A DNA stretch of 64,000 bases from JAUSIF01 sp963711595 (GTDB lineage: Bacteria; Pseudomonadota; Alphaproteobacteria; Rhizobiales; Xanthobacteraceae): NCBI GenBank assembly GCA_963711595.1, contig CAVQER010000003.1:118657-182656 (forward strand), given 5' to 3'. Under the pieces are notes generated by a model that made no database searches, had not been told where the DNA came from, and worked only from the letters and a program-made list of their open reading frames with translations. Both the position numbers and the translations under genes were made by a program. Positions within the stretch are counted from its first letter, which is position 1. Each line of letters opens with the position of its first letter. Below, in pieces: positions 1 through 7,592 of the stretch.

Positions 1-749
1 AAGGTGAACGCAAGCGGCGGCGATCCTGAGAAGATGTCGTCCGCATTCGCCCGCAGCACATGCTTCCCGTAGGAGTCACAAGTCGCGAGCAGGTCGCGAT
101 GGTAGTGCATCGTTCCCTTTGGCTCGCCGGTCGTCCCGGAGGTGAAGGCAATCAGGCAAATGTCGTCGGACGCAGTATTGCAGGCCGCAAAGTTCTCGTA
201 ACCAGGTTGCGCCATCAGCGCTTCGAGTGACTTGGCGCCACCACCACCCCAATAGATTGTCCGTACGAGTTCCGGCGCCAGTTCTCTCGCCTTGTCCATC
301 TCCGCGGACAATCGCGCATCACAAAGGGCGAGCGCGATCTTTGCCTTGCGTATCGGGTAGGCAAGTTCGCGGGCGCGAAGGAGCGGCATGGTCGGAACGA
401 CAATGCCTCCGGCCTTGATCACGGCGAGAATCGCGGCGGCGAGCATCGGATTGTTGGCGGCGCGCAAGAGAACACGATTGCCCGGCTGCAGGCCCATGTC
501 GCGTACGAGCACGTTGGCAATGCGATTCACACGCTGGAGAAGTGCCGTGTAGGTCAGCGCATCGGCAGGAGATACGACGCAGGGGCGGCTACCGAAGCCT
601 TGCTCCACCATGCGATCGAGCAGCTCGACACAGGCATTCAACCGTTCCGGGTAGCGCAGCTCGGGCAAATCAAAACGGAACGAAGGCTGCAACGATTCCG
701 GCGGCAGGTTGTCCCGCGCGAAGGTGTCAATGTGTGCGCTCGCTGCCAT
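1..749 (-). CDS. Aryl-CoA ligase (2-aminobenzoate/benzoate-CoA ligase type), C-terminus outside window
   Basis: ATP-dependent acid-CoA ligase of the ANL (AMP-forming) family, expected to activate an aromatic acid such as anthranilate or benzoate. About 249 N-terminal residues are visible, starting MAASAHIDTFARDNLPPESL. The P-loop motif SGTTGEPKG lies near residue 200, followed by MHYHRDLL, which is typical of the benzoate/2-aminobenzoate-CoA ligase branch. The start is ATG at 747-749, preceded by GGAAAGGAGAAGCGG, a strong Shine-Dalgarno. It is the last visible gene of a minus-strand operon, 19 bp after the acyl-CoA dehydrogenase. The fused monooxygenase/reductase at 3403 favours 2-aminobenzoate as substrate. 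That choice is inference; the family call is firm. Confidence 0.88.
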   Translation of the reverse strand, partial: MAASAHIDTFARDNLPPESLQPSFRFDLPELRYPERLNACVELLDRMVEQGFGSRPCVVSPADALTYTALLQRVNRIANVLVRDMGLQPGNRVLLRAANNPMLAAAILAVIKAGGIVVPTMPLLRARELAYPIRKAKIALALCDARLSAEMDKARELAPELVRTIYWGGGGAKSLEALMAQPGYENFAACNTASDDICLIAFTSGTTGEPKGTMHYHRDLLATCDSYGKHVLRANADDIFSGSPPLAFT

Positions 750-768
750 CCGCTTCTCCTTTCCAACG

Positions 769-1962
769 CTACTCCGCGGCCTTCGCCAAGGCCTGCCGTG
801 ATCTCAGCATTTCGCGTGCGATAATCACCTTCTGAACCTCCGTCGCTCCCTCGTAGATGCGAAGCGCGCGGATCTCGCGATAGAGCTGCTCAACCTTGGA
901 GCCGACACGTACACCGTCTCCACCGTGCAATTGCACGGCGCGATCGATCACGTGCTGAGCGATCTCAGTCGCATACATCTTTGCGATCGACGCCTCACGA
1001 GCAATGCGGGCAGCGCCGCGATCCTTAACCCAGGCCGCGCGATAGACGAGAAGTGCGGCCGCGTCGATTTCGGCCTCGCTATCGGCGAGTGAGGCTTGCG
1101 TCATCTGCAGGTCGGCCAATGCGGCGCCGAACAAATGTCGGCTGGAAACGCGGTTCAACGTTTCAGCGAGCGCGCGGCGTGCGAAACCAAGGGCAGCGCC
1201 GCCCACGGTCGGGCGGAAGACGTCGAGCGTCGTCATCGCGACCTTGAACCCTTGTCCGGAATCGCCGAGGCGATTCTCAACAGGGACGCGACATTGATCG
1301 AAGCGAAGGGTCGCGAGCGGATGGGGGGCGATGACCTCGAGGCGCTCGGCTATCGAAAACCCTGGGCAATCCGCATCCACAACAAAGGCGGAAAGTCCTT
1401 TAGTTCCAGTCCCTTCTCCCGTGCGGACAAAAACCACGTAGTGGTCGGCGATTCCGCCGTTGGAGATCCAGGTCTTGGTACCGTTGATGCGCACATGATG
1501 CGGACCGTCTGCCTTCGCCACGGTCTCAATGGCGGCCACATCCGATCCCGAGCCCGGCTCGGTGAGGGCGAAGGCGGCGATCTTCTGCCCCGCGCACACG
1601 GGCGGCAGGTACTTCTGCTTCATCGCTTCGCTGCCGAACACGCTGATCGAGTGCGTGCCCAGTCCTTGCATCGTGACTGCGAGATCGGCGAGCCCATCGT
1701 GCCAGGCGAGAATTTCGCGCGAGATTGCGAGCGTCCGAACATCGAGATTCTGGCTCAGCCCGCCGTGCGAGGCAGGAACAACAGCGCGTAGCCAGCCAGC
1801 CTCACCGAGCGCACGCACGAGACGACGGCTGCTTGCGTCAATATCGTGATGGTCAATAAGCGGAGCGATAGATTTATCCGCCCACGCCGCCAGCCGTTCG
1901 GCATAGGCGCGGTGCTCTGCGGCGAAGAACGGCCAGTCCAGATGGGCGAGTTCGGGTTTCAT
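769..1962 (-). CDS. Acyl-CoA dehydrogenase
   Basis: FAD-dependent acyl-CoA dehydrogenase of 397 residues, the usual family length. The N-terminal helical domain, the FAD-binding segment with FALTEPGSGSDVA, and the C-terminal motif RIYEGATEVQ are all present; the Glu of YEGATE is in the position of the family's catalytic base. Its ATG overlaps the stop of the upstream MarR gene (ATGA at 1959-1962), so translation is probably coupled. In anaerobic-style aromatic catabolism such an enzyme oxidises an alicyclic or aliphatic CoA thioester formed after ring reduction. The substrate here is inferred from neighbours only. Confidence 0.9.
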   Translation of the reverse strand: MKPELAHLDWPFFAAEHRAYAERLAAWADKSIAPLIDHHDIDASSRRLVRALGEAGWLRAVVPASHGGLSQNLDVRTLAISREILAWHDGLADLAVTMQGLGTHSISVFGSEAMKQKYLPPVCAGQKIAAFALTEPGSGSDVAAIETVAKADGPHHVRINGTKTWISNGGIADHYVVFVRTGEGTGTKGLSAFVVDADCPGFSIAERLEVIAPHPLATLRFDQCRVPVENRLGDSGQGFKVAMTTLDVFRPTVGGAALGFARRALAETLNRVSSRHLFGAALADLQMTQASLADSEAEIDAAALLVYRAAWVKDRGAARIAREASIAKMYATEIAQHVIDRAVQLHGGDGVRVGSKVEQLYREIRALRIYEGATEVQKVIIAREMLRSRQALAKAAE

Positions 1963-2462
1963 CGCTCGCGCCCGACCGCGGTCCGCGCCGCTGCCTTCGC
2001 CTTGCCAAGCAAGGTCAACAGCTGCTCGACGTCACGCTTGGACAAACCAGAGAAAAGATCGGCGATCCATTGCTCATGCGATTTCGCTATCTTTCGGAAC
2101 TGACGCCGCCCCTTCTCCGTCAGACGTACGATATGCGAGCGCCGGTCGTTCGCCGCACGACGGCGGCTGACAATGCCTTCCTCCTCCAATCGTTCCGCCA
2201 AACCCGTTACGTTGCCGTTCGTCACCATCATGCGGCGCGAAAGCTCGCCCAGCGTCATTCCGCCCCCCGCGCGATCGAGCTGCGCCATGAGGTCGAATCG
2301 CGGAAGCGTGACATCGAATTGTTCGCGCAGACGGCCGCGAACTTCGCGTTCAATCAACGTCGTACTGGCGAGCAGCCGCAGCCAAAGCCGCAGTTCATCC
2401 TTGTGGTCGCCGGGCAATTCCGCAACCTTGGTTTCGGCATCGATCGCGATTGACCCTTCCAC
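1959..2462 (-). CDS. MarR-family transcriptional regulator
   Basis: 167-residue winged-helix regulator. The HTH region spans about residues 50-100 with GGGMTLGELSRRMMVTNGNV as recognition segment and a wing at RRRAANDRRSHIVRLT, the MarR hallmark. The start is GTG at 2460-2462, supported by AAGGAAGGAG seven bases upstream. It sits inside the operon between the SDR and the acyl-CoA dehydrogenase, so it is probably autoregulated together with them. MarR proteins in CoA-dependent aromatic pathways commonly respond to the aryl-CoA intermediate; that ligand is an inference. The two matching palindromes at 3276-3289 and about 3355-3374 are its most likely operators. Confidence 0.9.
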   Translation of the reverse strand: MEGSIAIDAETKVAELPGDHKDELRLWLRLLASTTLIEREVRGRLREQFDVTLPRFDLMAQLDRAGGGMTLGELSRRMMVTNGNVTGLAERLEEEGIVSRRRAANDRRSHIVRLTEKGRRQFRKIAKSHEQWIADLFSGLSKRDVEQLLTLLGKAKAAARTAVGRER

Positions 2463-2473
2463 AACGACTCCTT

Positions 2474-2503
2474 CCTTTCACTGACTTGCCTTTCACTGAC
2501 TTG
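2474..2503. repeat. Tandem duplication of 15 bp at the SDR stop codon
   Basis: CCTTTCACTGACTTG occurs twice head to tail (2474-2488 and 2489-2503). The second copy contains the TGA stop of the SDR and the first lies in the spacer before the MarR ribosome-binding site. The duplication lengthens the spacer by one unit without changing the protein end. Confidence 0.85.
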
Positions 2504-3254
2504 CAACCACCGGCACCGCCTCGCCCGTGACCGGACGATCGCTCGGCAAACATAAGGAAAGCACTGCCGCGGCAACCTCAGCCGGGGCGATGAGGCGATC
2601 CTGCTCATCGGCGGCGAGCAATGATGCAAGTGCCGCTTCACGGGTACGACCCGTCTTGCGCACGATGCGGTCGACGCTTTCGCCGACGAGGTCCGTGTCG
2701 GTGTATCCCGGGCAAACAGCGTTGATCGTCACTCCGGTGGACGCGTATTCCGCAGCGAGCGAACGCACCAATCCGACTGCGGCATGCTTTGCCGCGCAAT
2801 AGGCCGACGCGTAGGCATAACCCTTCAACCCGGCGAGTGAAGCGACCGCGACGATGCGTCCGAACCCACGCTCGACCATTCCGCCCACGACGGCCTGCGC
2901 CGCGTGCAAGACGCTCATAAAGTTCAGATCAAGCATGCTGTGAAACAGCTGCTCGTCCGATCTTGCGAACGGAGCACTGTGCGCCCCACCTGCGTTAGCA
3001 ACCAGCACATCAATCGGGCCGCCGCTCGTCACGGCACTCGCGATTGCGCCGCGATACTCAGTGTGGTTGGCGACGTCGGCCGCAACGAAGCGCGCGGCGA
3101 CCCGCTCGTCGACGGCGGAGCGAAGCGAGGCTTCCGTGCGTCCCATGATCGTGACAGTGGCGCCCGCGTCCGTCAGCGCGGCAGCGACCGCACGGCCGAT
3201 GCCGCGACTTCCACCGGTGACCAGCGCGTGTCGTCCTGCGAGTGTCGCCTGCAT
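2493..3254 (-). CDS. SDR-family NAD(P)-dependent dehydrogenase
   Basis: Classical short-chain dehydrogenase/reductase of 253 residues. The cofactor motif TGGSRGIG is at residues 14-21, NAG at about 89-91, and the catalytic YxxxK as SAYCAAKHAA near 150. It most resembles 3-hydroxyacyl-CoA dehydrogenases and 3-oxoacyl-ACP reductases, which fits a step in processing a ring-opened or ring-reduced CoA thioester. It is the first gene of the minus-strand operon and starts 148 bp from the divergent monooxygenase/reductase. The ATG is preceded by AGAGAGG. The exact substrate cannot be read from the sequence. Confidence 0.88.
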   Translation of the reverse strand: MQATLAGRHALVTGGSRGIGRAVAAALTDAGATVTIMGRTEASLRSAVDERVAARFVAADVANHTEYRGAIASAVTSGGPIDVLVANAGGAHSAPFARSDEQLFHSMLDLNFMSVLHAAQAVVGGMVERGFGRIVAVASLAGLKGYAYASAYCAAKHAAVGLVRSLAAEYASTGVTINAVCPGYTDTDLVGESVDRIVRKTGRTREAALASLLAADEQDRLIAPAEVAAAVLSLCLPSDRPVTGEAVPVVASQ

Positions 3255-3275
3255 TCGAGGCCTCTCTGGTAATTA

Positions 3276-3289
3276 CTTTAAGCTTAAAG
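3276..3289. promoter_or_regulatory. Palindromic operator 1 in the divergent promoter
   Basis: CTTTAAGCTTAAAG is a perfect 14-bp palindrome just upstream of the SDR operon. The same core recurs 81 bp away on the monooxygenase side. Paired similar palindromes in a divergent region next to a MarR gene make this a likely MarR operator. Confidence 0.6.
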
Positions 3290-3354
3290 CTTTTGGCCGA
3301 CAAGGCCTTATAGCGTTTCCCCCGCATTTCGTCGTGCAATTCTTGCGGGGAAAG

Positions 3355-3374
3355 TATTTTAAGCCTAAAGTATC
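3355..3374. promoter_or_regulatory. Palindromic operator 2 in the divergent promoter
   Basis: TATTTTAAGCCTAAAGTAT is an imperfect palindrome whose core TTTAAGCCTAAAG differs from operator 1 by one base. It lies 29 bp before the ATG of the monooxygenase/reductase, where bound repressor would block transcription. It is probably bound by the MarR protein at 1959-2462. Confidence 0.6.
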
Positions 3375-3402
3375 TATGGAAGGCTGACGGACAGAGAGCG
3401 CA

Positions 3403-5745
3403 ATGCGAATTGCAATCGTCGGCGGCGGTCCGGCCGGCGCCTACTTCGCGATTCTGGCGAAGAGGTCGTGGCCCCGGCACGACGTCACCATCTACGAGCG
3501 AAATCGCCCCGACGACACGTTCGGGTTTGGCGTGGTGTTCTCGGACGAAACCCTCGACACGTTTGAAAGGCAGGATCCGGTAAGCTATCGGGCGATCACC
3601 GAGAACTTTGCCTACTGGGACGACATCGAAATCCACTTCAAGGGCGCAGTTCACCGCGTCGGCGGCAACGGCTTCTGCGGCTGCGCGCGAACGACCCTGC
3701 TGCGACTGCTGTACGATCGTGCACGCGCGCTTGGCGTCAAGTTCGAGTTCCAGACGGAGATCGATCCGGATTTAGCCGCGCTCGCAGATGCCGATTTGAT
3801 TCTCGCGTGCGACGGAGCGAACAGCCGCATCCGCGAGGCGCACAGCGCGCATTTCGGAACCGAGATTGACTATCGCCCGAACAAATTCACGTGGATGGGC
3901 TCGACGCGCTTGTTCGACGCGTTCACGTTCTTCTTCAAGGAAACCGAGCACGGCATCATCATTGCGCACTGTTACCAGTACGAGCCCGGACGATCGACCT
4001 GGATCTTCGAAGTACAGGAAGACACGTTCAAGCGCGCCGGCTTCGATAGGCTTGACGAGGAGCAATCCGCGCGAAGGCTTGAGGACATTTTCGCGGACGA
4101 ACTGCAAGGGCATCCACTTTTCGTCAACCGGTCCATGTGGAGGAACTTTCCTCGCGTATCCAACGAGCGCTGGGTCAAGGGGAACGTAGTTCTGTTGGGC
4201 GACGCCAAGGCGACCGCCCACTTCTCGATCGGTTCCGGCACGAAGCTCGCGATGGAGGATGCGATCGCGCTGCATCAGGCACTTGCCGCGGAGCAACTGG
4301 ACGTGAGGCGCTCGCTGGCACGCTACGAGACCGAGCGACGCAGCGACGTCGAGCGGACGCAACATGCGGCGGATGTCTCCCTCGTCTGGTTCGAGCACGT
4401 AGACCGTTTCTGGCACATGGACCCCAAGCAGTTCTCGTTCGGGCTGATGACGCGTTCAAAGGCGATTACGTGGGACAATCTCACGCTGCGCGCGCCGAAG
4501 TTCGTGGACGAAGTGGGCCAGGTGTTTGCGAAACAAGTCCGCGACGAGGGCTTCCCGGTGGAAACGGCGCAGCCGGTGCCGCCGATGTTTCAGCCGTTCC
4601 GGCTGCGCGACATGGTGCTCGCGAACCGTGTCGTCGTGTCGCCGATGTGCATGTACTCGTCGGTCGACGGAATGCCAAACGACTGGCATCTCGTGCATCT
4701 CGGCAGCCGCGCGATCGGCGGTGCGGGCCTCGTTTTCTGCGAGATGACCGATGTTTCTGCGGAGGCGCGCATTTCACCGAGCTGCGCCGGTCTCTACTCC
4801 GACGAGCATGAGGCGGCGTGGAAGCGCATCGTCGATTTCGTGCACGCGAACTCCGCGGCCAAAATCTGCATGCAGCTCGGTCATGCGGGGCGCAAAGCCG
4901 CTACTAAGCTCATGTGGGAGGGGTCCGATAGGCCGCTGGAAAGCGGTGCGTGGCCGATCGTTTCGGCGTCGCCGCTGCCCTATTATCCGGAAAGCCAGGT
5001 TCCGCGCGAGATCTCGCGCGCTGAGATGCAGCAGGTCATCGCCGACTACGTGCAGGCGGCGCAGCGCGCCGAACGCGCGGGCTTCGACATGCTGGAGATC
5101 CACGGCGCGCACGGGTACCTGCTCGCGAGCTTCATCTCGCCCCTCACTAACGTCCGCAAGGACGAGTACGGCGGCTCGCTCGACAACCGGCTGCGATTTC
5201 CGCTCGAAGTGTTCCGCGCGGTTCGCGCGGCTTGGCCGCCGCACAAACCGATGTCAGTGCGTATCTCTGCGACGGACTGGAAGGATGGCGGTGTAACCGG
5301 CGAGGAGTCGGTCGAGATCGCGCGCGCCTTTGCGCGGGAAGGCTGCGATCTGATCGATGTATCGACCGGACAAACGGTGCACGACGCCGAGCCGATTTTC
5401 GGTCGCATGTTTCAGACGCCGTTTTCAGACCAGATCCGCAACGAAGCGCAACTCGCGACGATGTGCGTGGGCAATATCACCTCTGCGGATCAGGTGAATA
5501 CAATTCTTGCCGCGGGGCGCGCCGATCTCGTCGCCCTCGCGAGGCCGCACCTGATGGACCCGTTCTTCACGATGCGCGCCGCGGCCTGGTACGGCGTGCC
5601 CGCTGTTCATTGCCCGCCACAATATTATCCCGGCCGCGATCAGATTTACCGCAACAGCGCGCGCGACCGCGTAGATATGACGGAAATGAAACTCAAGGCG
5701 CGGCCGAAAAGCCACCAGCCGAACCGCAAGCAGGCGGCGGAGTAA
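3403..5745 (+). CDS. Fused FAD monooxygenase / OYE-type reductase (2-aminobenzoyl-CoA or salicylyl-CoA monooxygenase/reductase)
   Basis: 780-residue two-domain flavoenzyme. Residues 1-370 form a class A FAD monooxygenase with GGGPAGAYFA at residues 7-16 and a GD motif in LLGDAKATAHFSIGSG. Residues 395-760 form an old-yellow-enzyme domain with HGAHGYLLASFISPLTN and EYGGSLDNR. This fusion is characteristic of 2-aminobenzoyl-CoA monooxygenase/reductase of Azoarcus (AbmA) and of proteins annotated as bifunctional salicylyl-CoA 5-hydroxylase. It hydroxylates and then reduces the aromatic ring of an aryl-CoA. Its divergent partners supply the CoA ligase and later dehydrogenases. Choosing between anthranilate and salicylate is not possible from sequence alone. 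Confidence 0.9.
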   Translation: MRIAIVGGGPAGAYFAILAKRSWPRHDVTIYERNRPDDTFGFGVVFSDETLDTFERQDPVSYRAITENFAYWDDIEIHFKGAVHRVGGNGFCGCARTTLLRLLYDRARALGVKFEFQTEIDPDLAALADADLILACDGANSRIREAHSAHFGTEIDYRPNKFTWMGSTRLFDAFTFFFKETEHGIIIAHCYQYEPGRSTWIFEVQEDTFKRAGFDRLDEEQSARRLEDIFADELQGHPLFVNRSMWRNFPRVSNERWVKGNVVLLGDAKATAHFSIGSGTKLAMEDAIALHQALAAEQLDVRRSLARYETERRSDVERTQHAADVSLVWFEHVDRFWHMDPKQFSFGLMTRSKAITWDNLTLRAPKFVDEVGQVFAKQVRDEGFPVETAQPVPPMFQPFRLRDMVLANRVVVSPMCMYSSVDGMPNDWHLVHLGSRAIGGAGLVFCEMTDVSAEARISPSCAGLYSDEHEAAWKRIVDFVHANSAAKICMQLGHAGRKAATKLMWEGSDRPLESGAWPIVSASPLPYYPESQVPREISRAEMQQVIADYVQAAQRAERAGFDMLEIHGAHGYLLASFISPLTNVRKDEYGGSLDNRLRFPLEVFRAVRAAWPPHKPMSVRISATDWKDGGVTGEESVEIARAFAREGCDLIDVSTGQTVHDAEPIFGRMFQTPFSDQIRNEAQLATMCVGNITSADQVNTILAAGRADLVALARPHLMDPFFTMRAAAWYGVPAVHCPPQYYPGRDQIYRNSARDRVDMTEMKLKARPKSHQPNRKQAAE

Positions 5746-5835
5746 GCCTGGGAACTGTTAACCATCGGCGCCTCCGGGACGGCGCGACGGAAGTCGCGTC
5801 ATCACGCCGTTACACGAGTTTGGCAAGCACCCGCC

Positions 5836-6681
5836 ATGCTCGACCGATTGTTAGATACACGCGCGGCGGTCGCTGCGGACGATCCTGATTCCGATGGCGC
5901 CAGTCGCCGATTTCGATCTCTCTTCATTTCCGACGTCCACCTCGGCTCGCGCGGTTGCCAGGCCGAACTGCTGCTGGACTTCCTGCGCCACAACGACGCC
6001 GACACCATTTACCTCGTCGGCGACATCGTCGACGGGTGGCAGTTGCGATGCGCATGGTACTGGCCGCAGACCCACAACGACGTGGTGCAGAAACTCTTGC
6101 GTAAGGCTCGAAAGGGCACGCGCATTGTCTATATCCCCGGCAACCACGACGAATTTCTCCGCGACTATCTCGGCACGCATTTCGGTGGCATCGAGGTGGC
6201 GGAGCAGACGGTTCACGTCGGCCCCGACGGGAAACGCTACCTCGTCGTGCACGGCGATCTGTTCGACATCGTAATCAGGCACGCCCGCTGGCTGGCGAAG
6301 GTTGGCGACGGCGCTTACGAGGCGGCGATTTTCGTCAATCGCGTGTTCAACAGCGTGCGGCGTGCGCTCGGCTTCACCTACTGGTCGCTGTCGCAGTGGG
6401 CAAAACTCAAGGTGAAGAACGCGGTGAACTTCATCGGCGAGTTCGAAGCCGTGCTCGCCGCCGAAGCGCACCGTCACGGCGCCGACGGCGTGATCTGCGG
6501 GCATATCCATCGTGCCGCGATCGAGCGCGGTGACATCATCTACATAAACTGCGGAGACTGGGTGGAAAGCTGCACCGCGGTTGCCGAGCACGATGACGGC
6601 AACTTCGAGATCATCAGCTGGACCGAACCGGTGCAGGCTCGCCTCACCTCGTCGATCGAGGCGGCACGAATGGTCGCCTAA
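5836..6681 (+). CDS. LpxH-like metallophosphatase (UDP-2,3-diacylglucosamine diphosphatase family)
   Basis: 281-residue calcineurin-like phosphoesterase with the full metal-site set: ISDVHLG near residue 33, GDIVDGW near 61, GNHDEF near 101, HGDLFD near 140 and GHIHRA near 222. This alphaproteobacterial group is usually annotated as a UDP-2,3-diacylglucosamine diphosphatase, but it is longer than classical LpxH and its substrate is not settled. It opens a set of genes for membrane phospholipid and glycolipid heads (phosphatidylserine decarboxylase, PmtA, GT4), so a lipid pyrophosphate or phosphate substrate is plausible. The ATG has only a weak ribosome-binding site. Confidence 0.85.
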   Translation: MLDRLLDTRAAVAADDPDSDGASRRFRSLFISDVHLGSRGCQAELLLDFLRHNDADTIYLVGDIVDGWQLRCAWYWPQTHNDVVQKLLRKARKGTRIVYIPGNHDEFLRDYLGTHFGGIEVAEQTVHVGPDGKRYLVVHGDLFDIVIRHARWLAKVGDGAYEAAIFVNRVFNSVRRALGFTYWSLSQWAKLKVKNAVNFIGEFEAVLAAEAHRHGADGVICGHIHRAAIERGDIIYINCGDWVESCTAVAEHDDGNFEIISWTEPVQARLTSSIEAARMVA

Positions 6682-6687
6682 GCGCCC

Positions 6688-7559
6688 TTAGGATCGCAAG
6701 AGCATGAGGGGCTGGCCCATGCGAATGCGGCCGCCTTCGCGCACCCCGTCGCTGATCTCGAAATTTCCGGGCGCAAACACGATGATGGTCGAACCGTGCT
6801 CGAACCAGCCCATCTCCTCACCTTTGACGAAGGATGCGTCGCAGGAGAAGTGGTTGGTGCCCCGATGCCTGATCCCTTTTTTCACATCGATAAAGTGCAG
6901 CCGGATGCTGGCGACGAGGATTGCCGCCACAGGAACGAGCGTGACCAGGTCGCCCGTAGCCGCGAAGCGCGTCCGAATGATTGCGCGCTCGTTCTTGCAG
7001 AACAGCCGTTCGATTCGCCTCAACGCAATGGGATTTACGTTCCACGTGTCACCCGAGATGTAGTCGACCTGCTGCACCACGCAATCATGCGGCGCGTGAA
7101 AGCGGTGATACATCCCTGCAGTAAGTCGCAGTGTCGCGTAGCGGCCGTCCCAGTAGGTAGCCTCAAGGTCAGGATCGCGCATCAGGTCACGGAGCGCGTA
7201 TGAGGATCCTTTGATTTGCAGGAGTTCTGTCCCGGAGATCGTGCCGCATGTGCCGACGATCGCATCGCACGGACTGACGAGCGCTGCCGGATCCGGGTCG
7301 ATCGGCCGTACCCCGTCCTTCAGCTCCCGGACGAAGCAATCGTGCATACTTTCGAACTTGCCTTTGCGGGCCTCAGACAAGTCCAGATCGGAAAAAGACT
7401 CCATATCCCGATCGACAAATCTCGCACCAGCGGTTGCCTGATCTTGCTGAACCAGCCGACGAACTGGGTAGCCCACCGGCGTGGGATTCGGTTCGTCAGG
7501 AGGAAGTTAAGATCCTCCTGCAGCGCAAGCTTTGCGAGCAGTGCCCGGACTGTCATCAT
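6688..7559 (-). CDS. psd: Phosphatidylserine decarboxylase, frameshifted
   Basis: Pyruvoyl enzyme that converts phosphatidylserine to phosphatidylethanolamine at the inner membrane. The C-terminal half carries EHGSTIIVF, where family members self-cleave between Gly and Ser to make the pyruvoyl group, and YHRFHAPHDC, another family motif. The N-terminal part (MMTVRALLAKLALQEDLNFL...IGIWSLF) is in a different frame from the rest (SDLDLSEARKGKFESMHDC...). Adding one T to the T5 run (A run at 7392-7396 on the plus strand) restores a continuous frame of 290 residues, near normal length. The start ATG at 7557-7559 is only 33 bp from the divergent aminotransferase ATG. The break may be real or a sequencing error. 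Confidence 0.85.
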
Positions 7560-7592
7560 TCTGAAAAATTCCGTCGGTAGCGCTTGTGCGCA

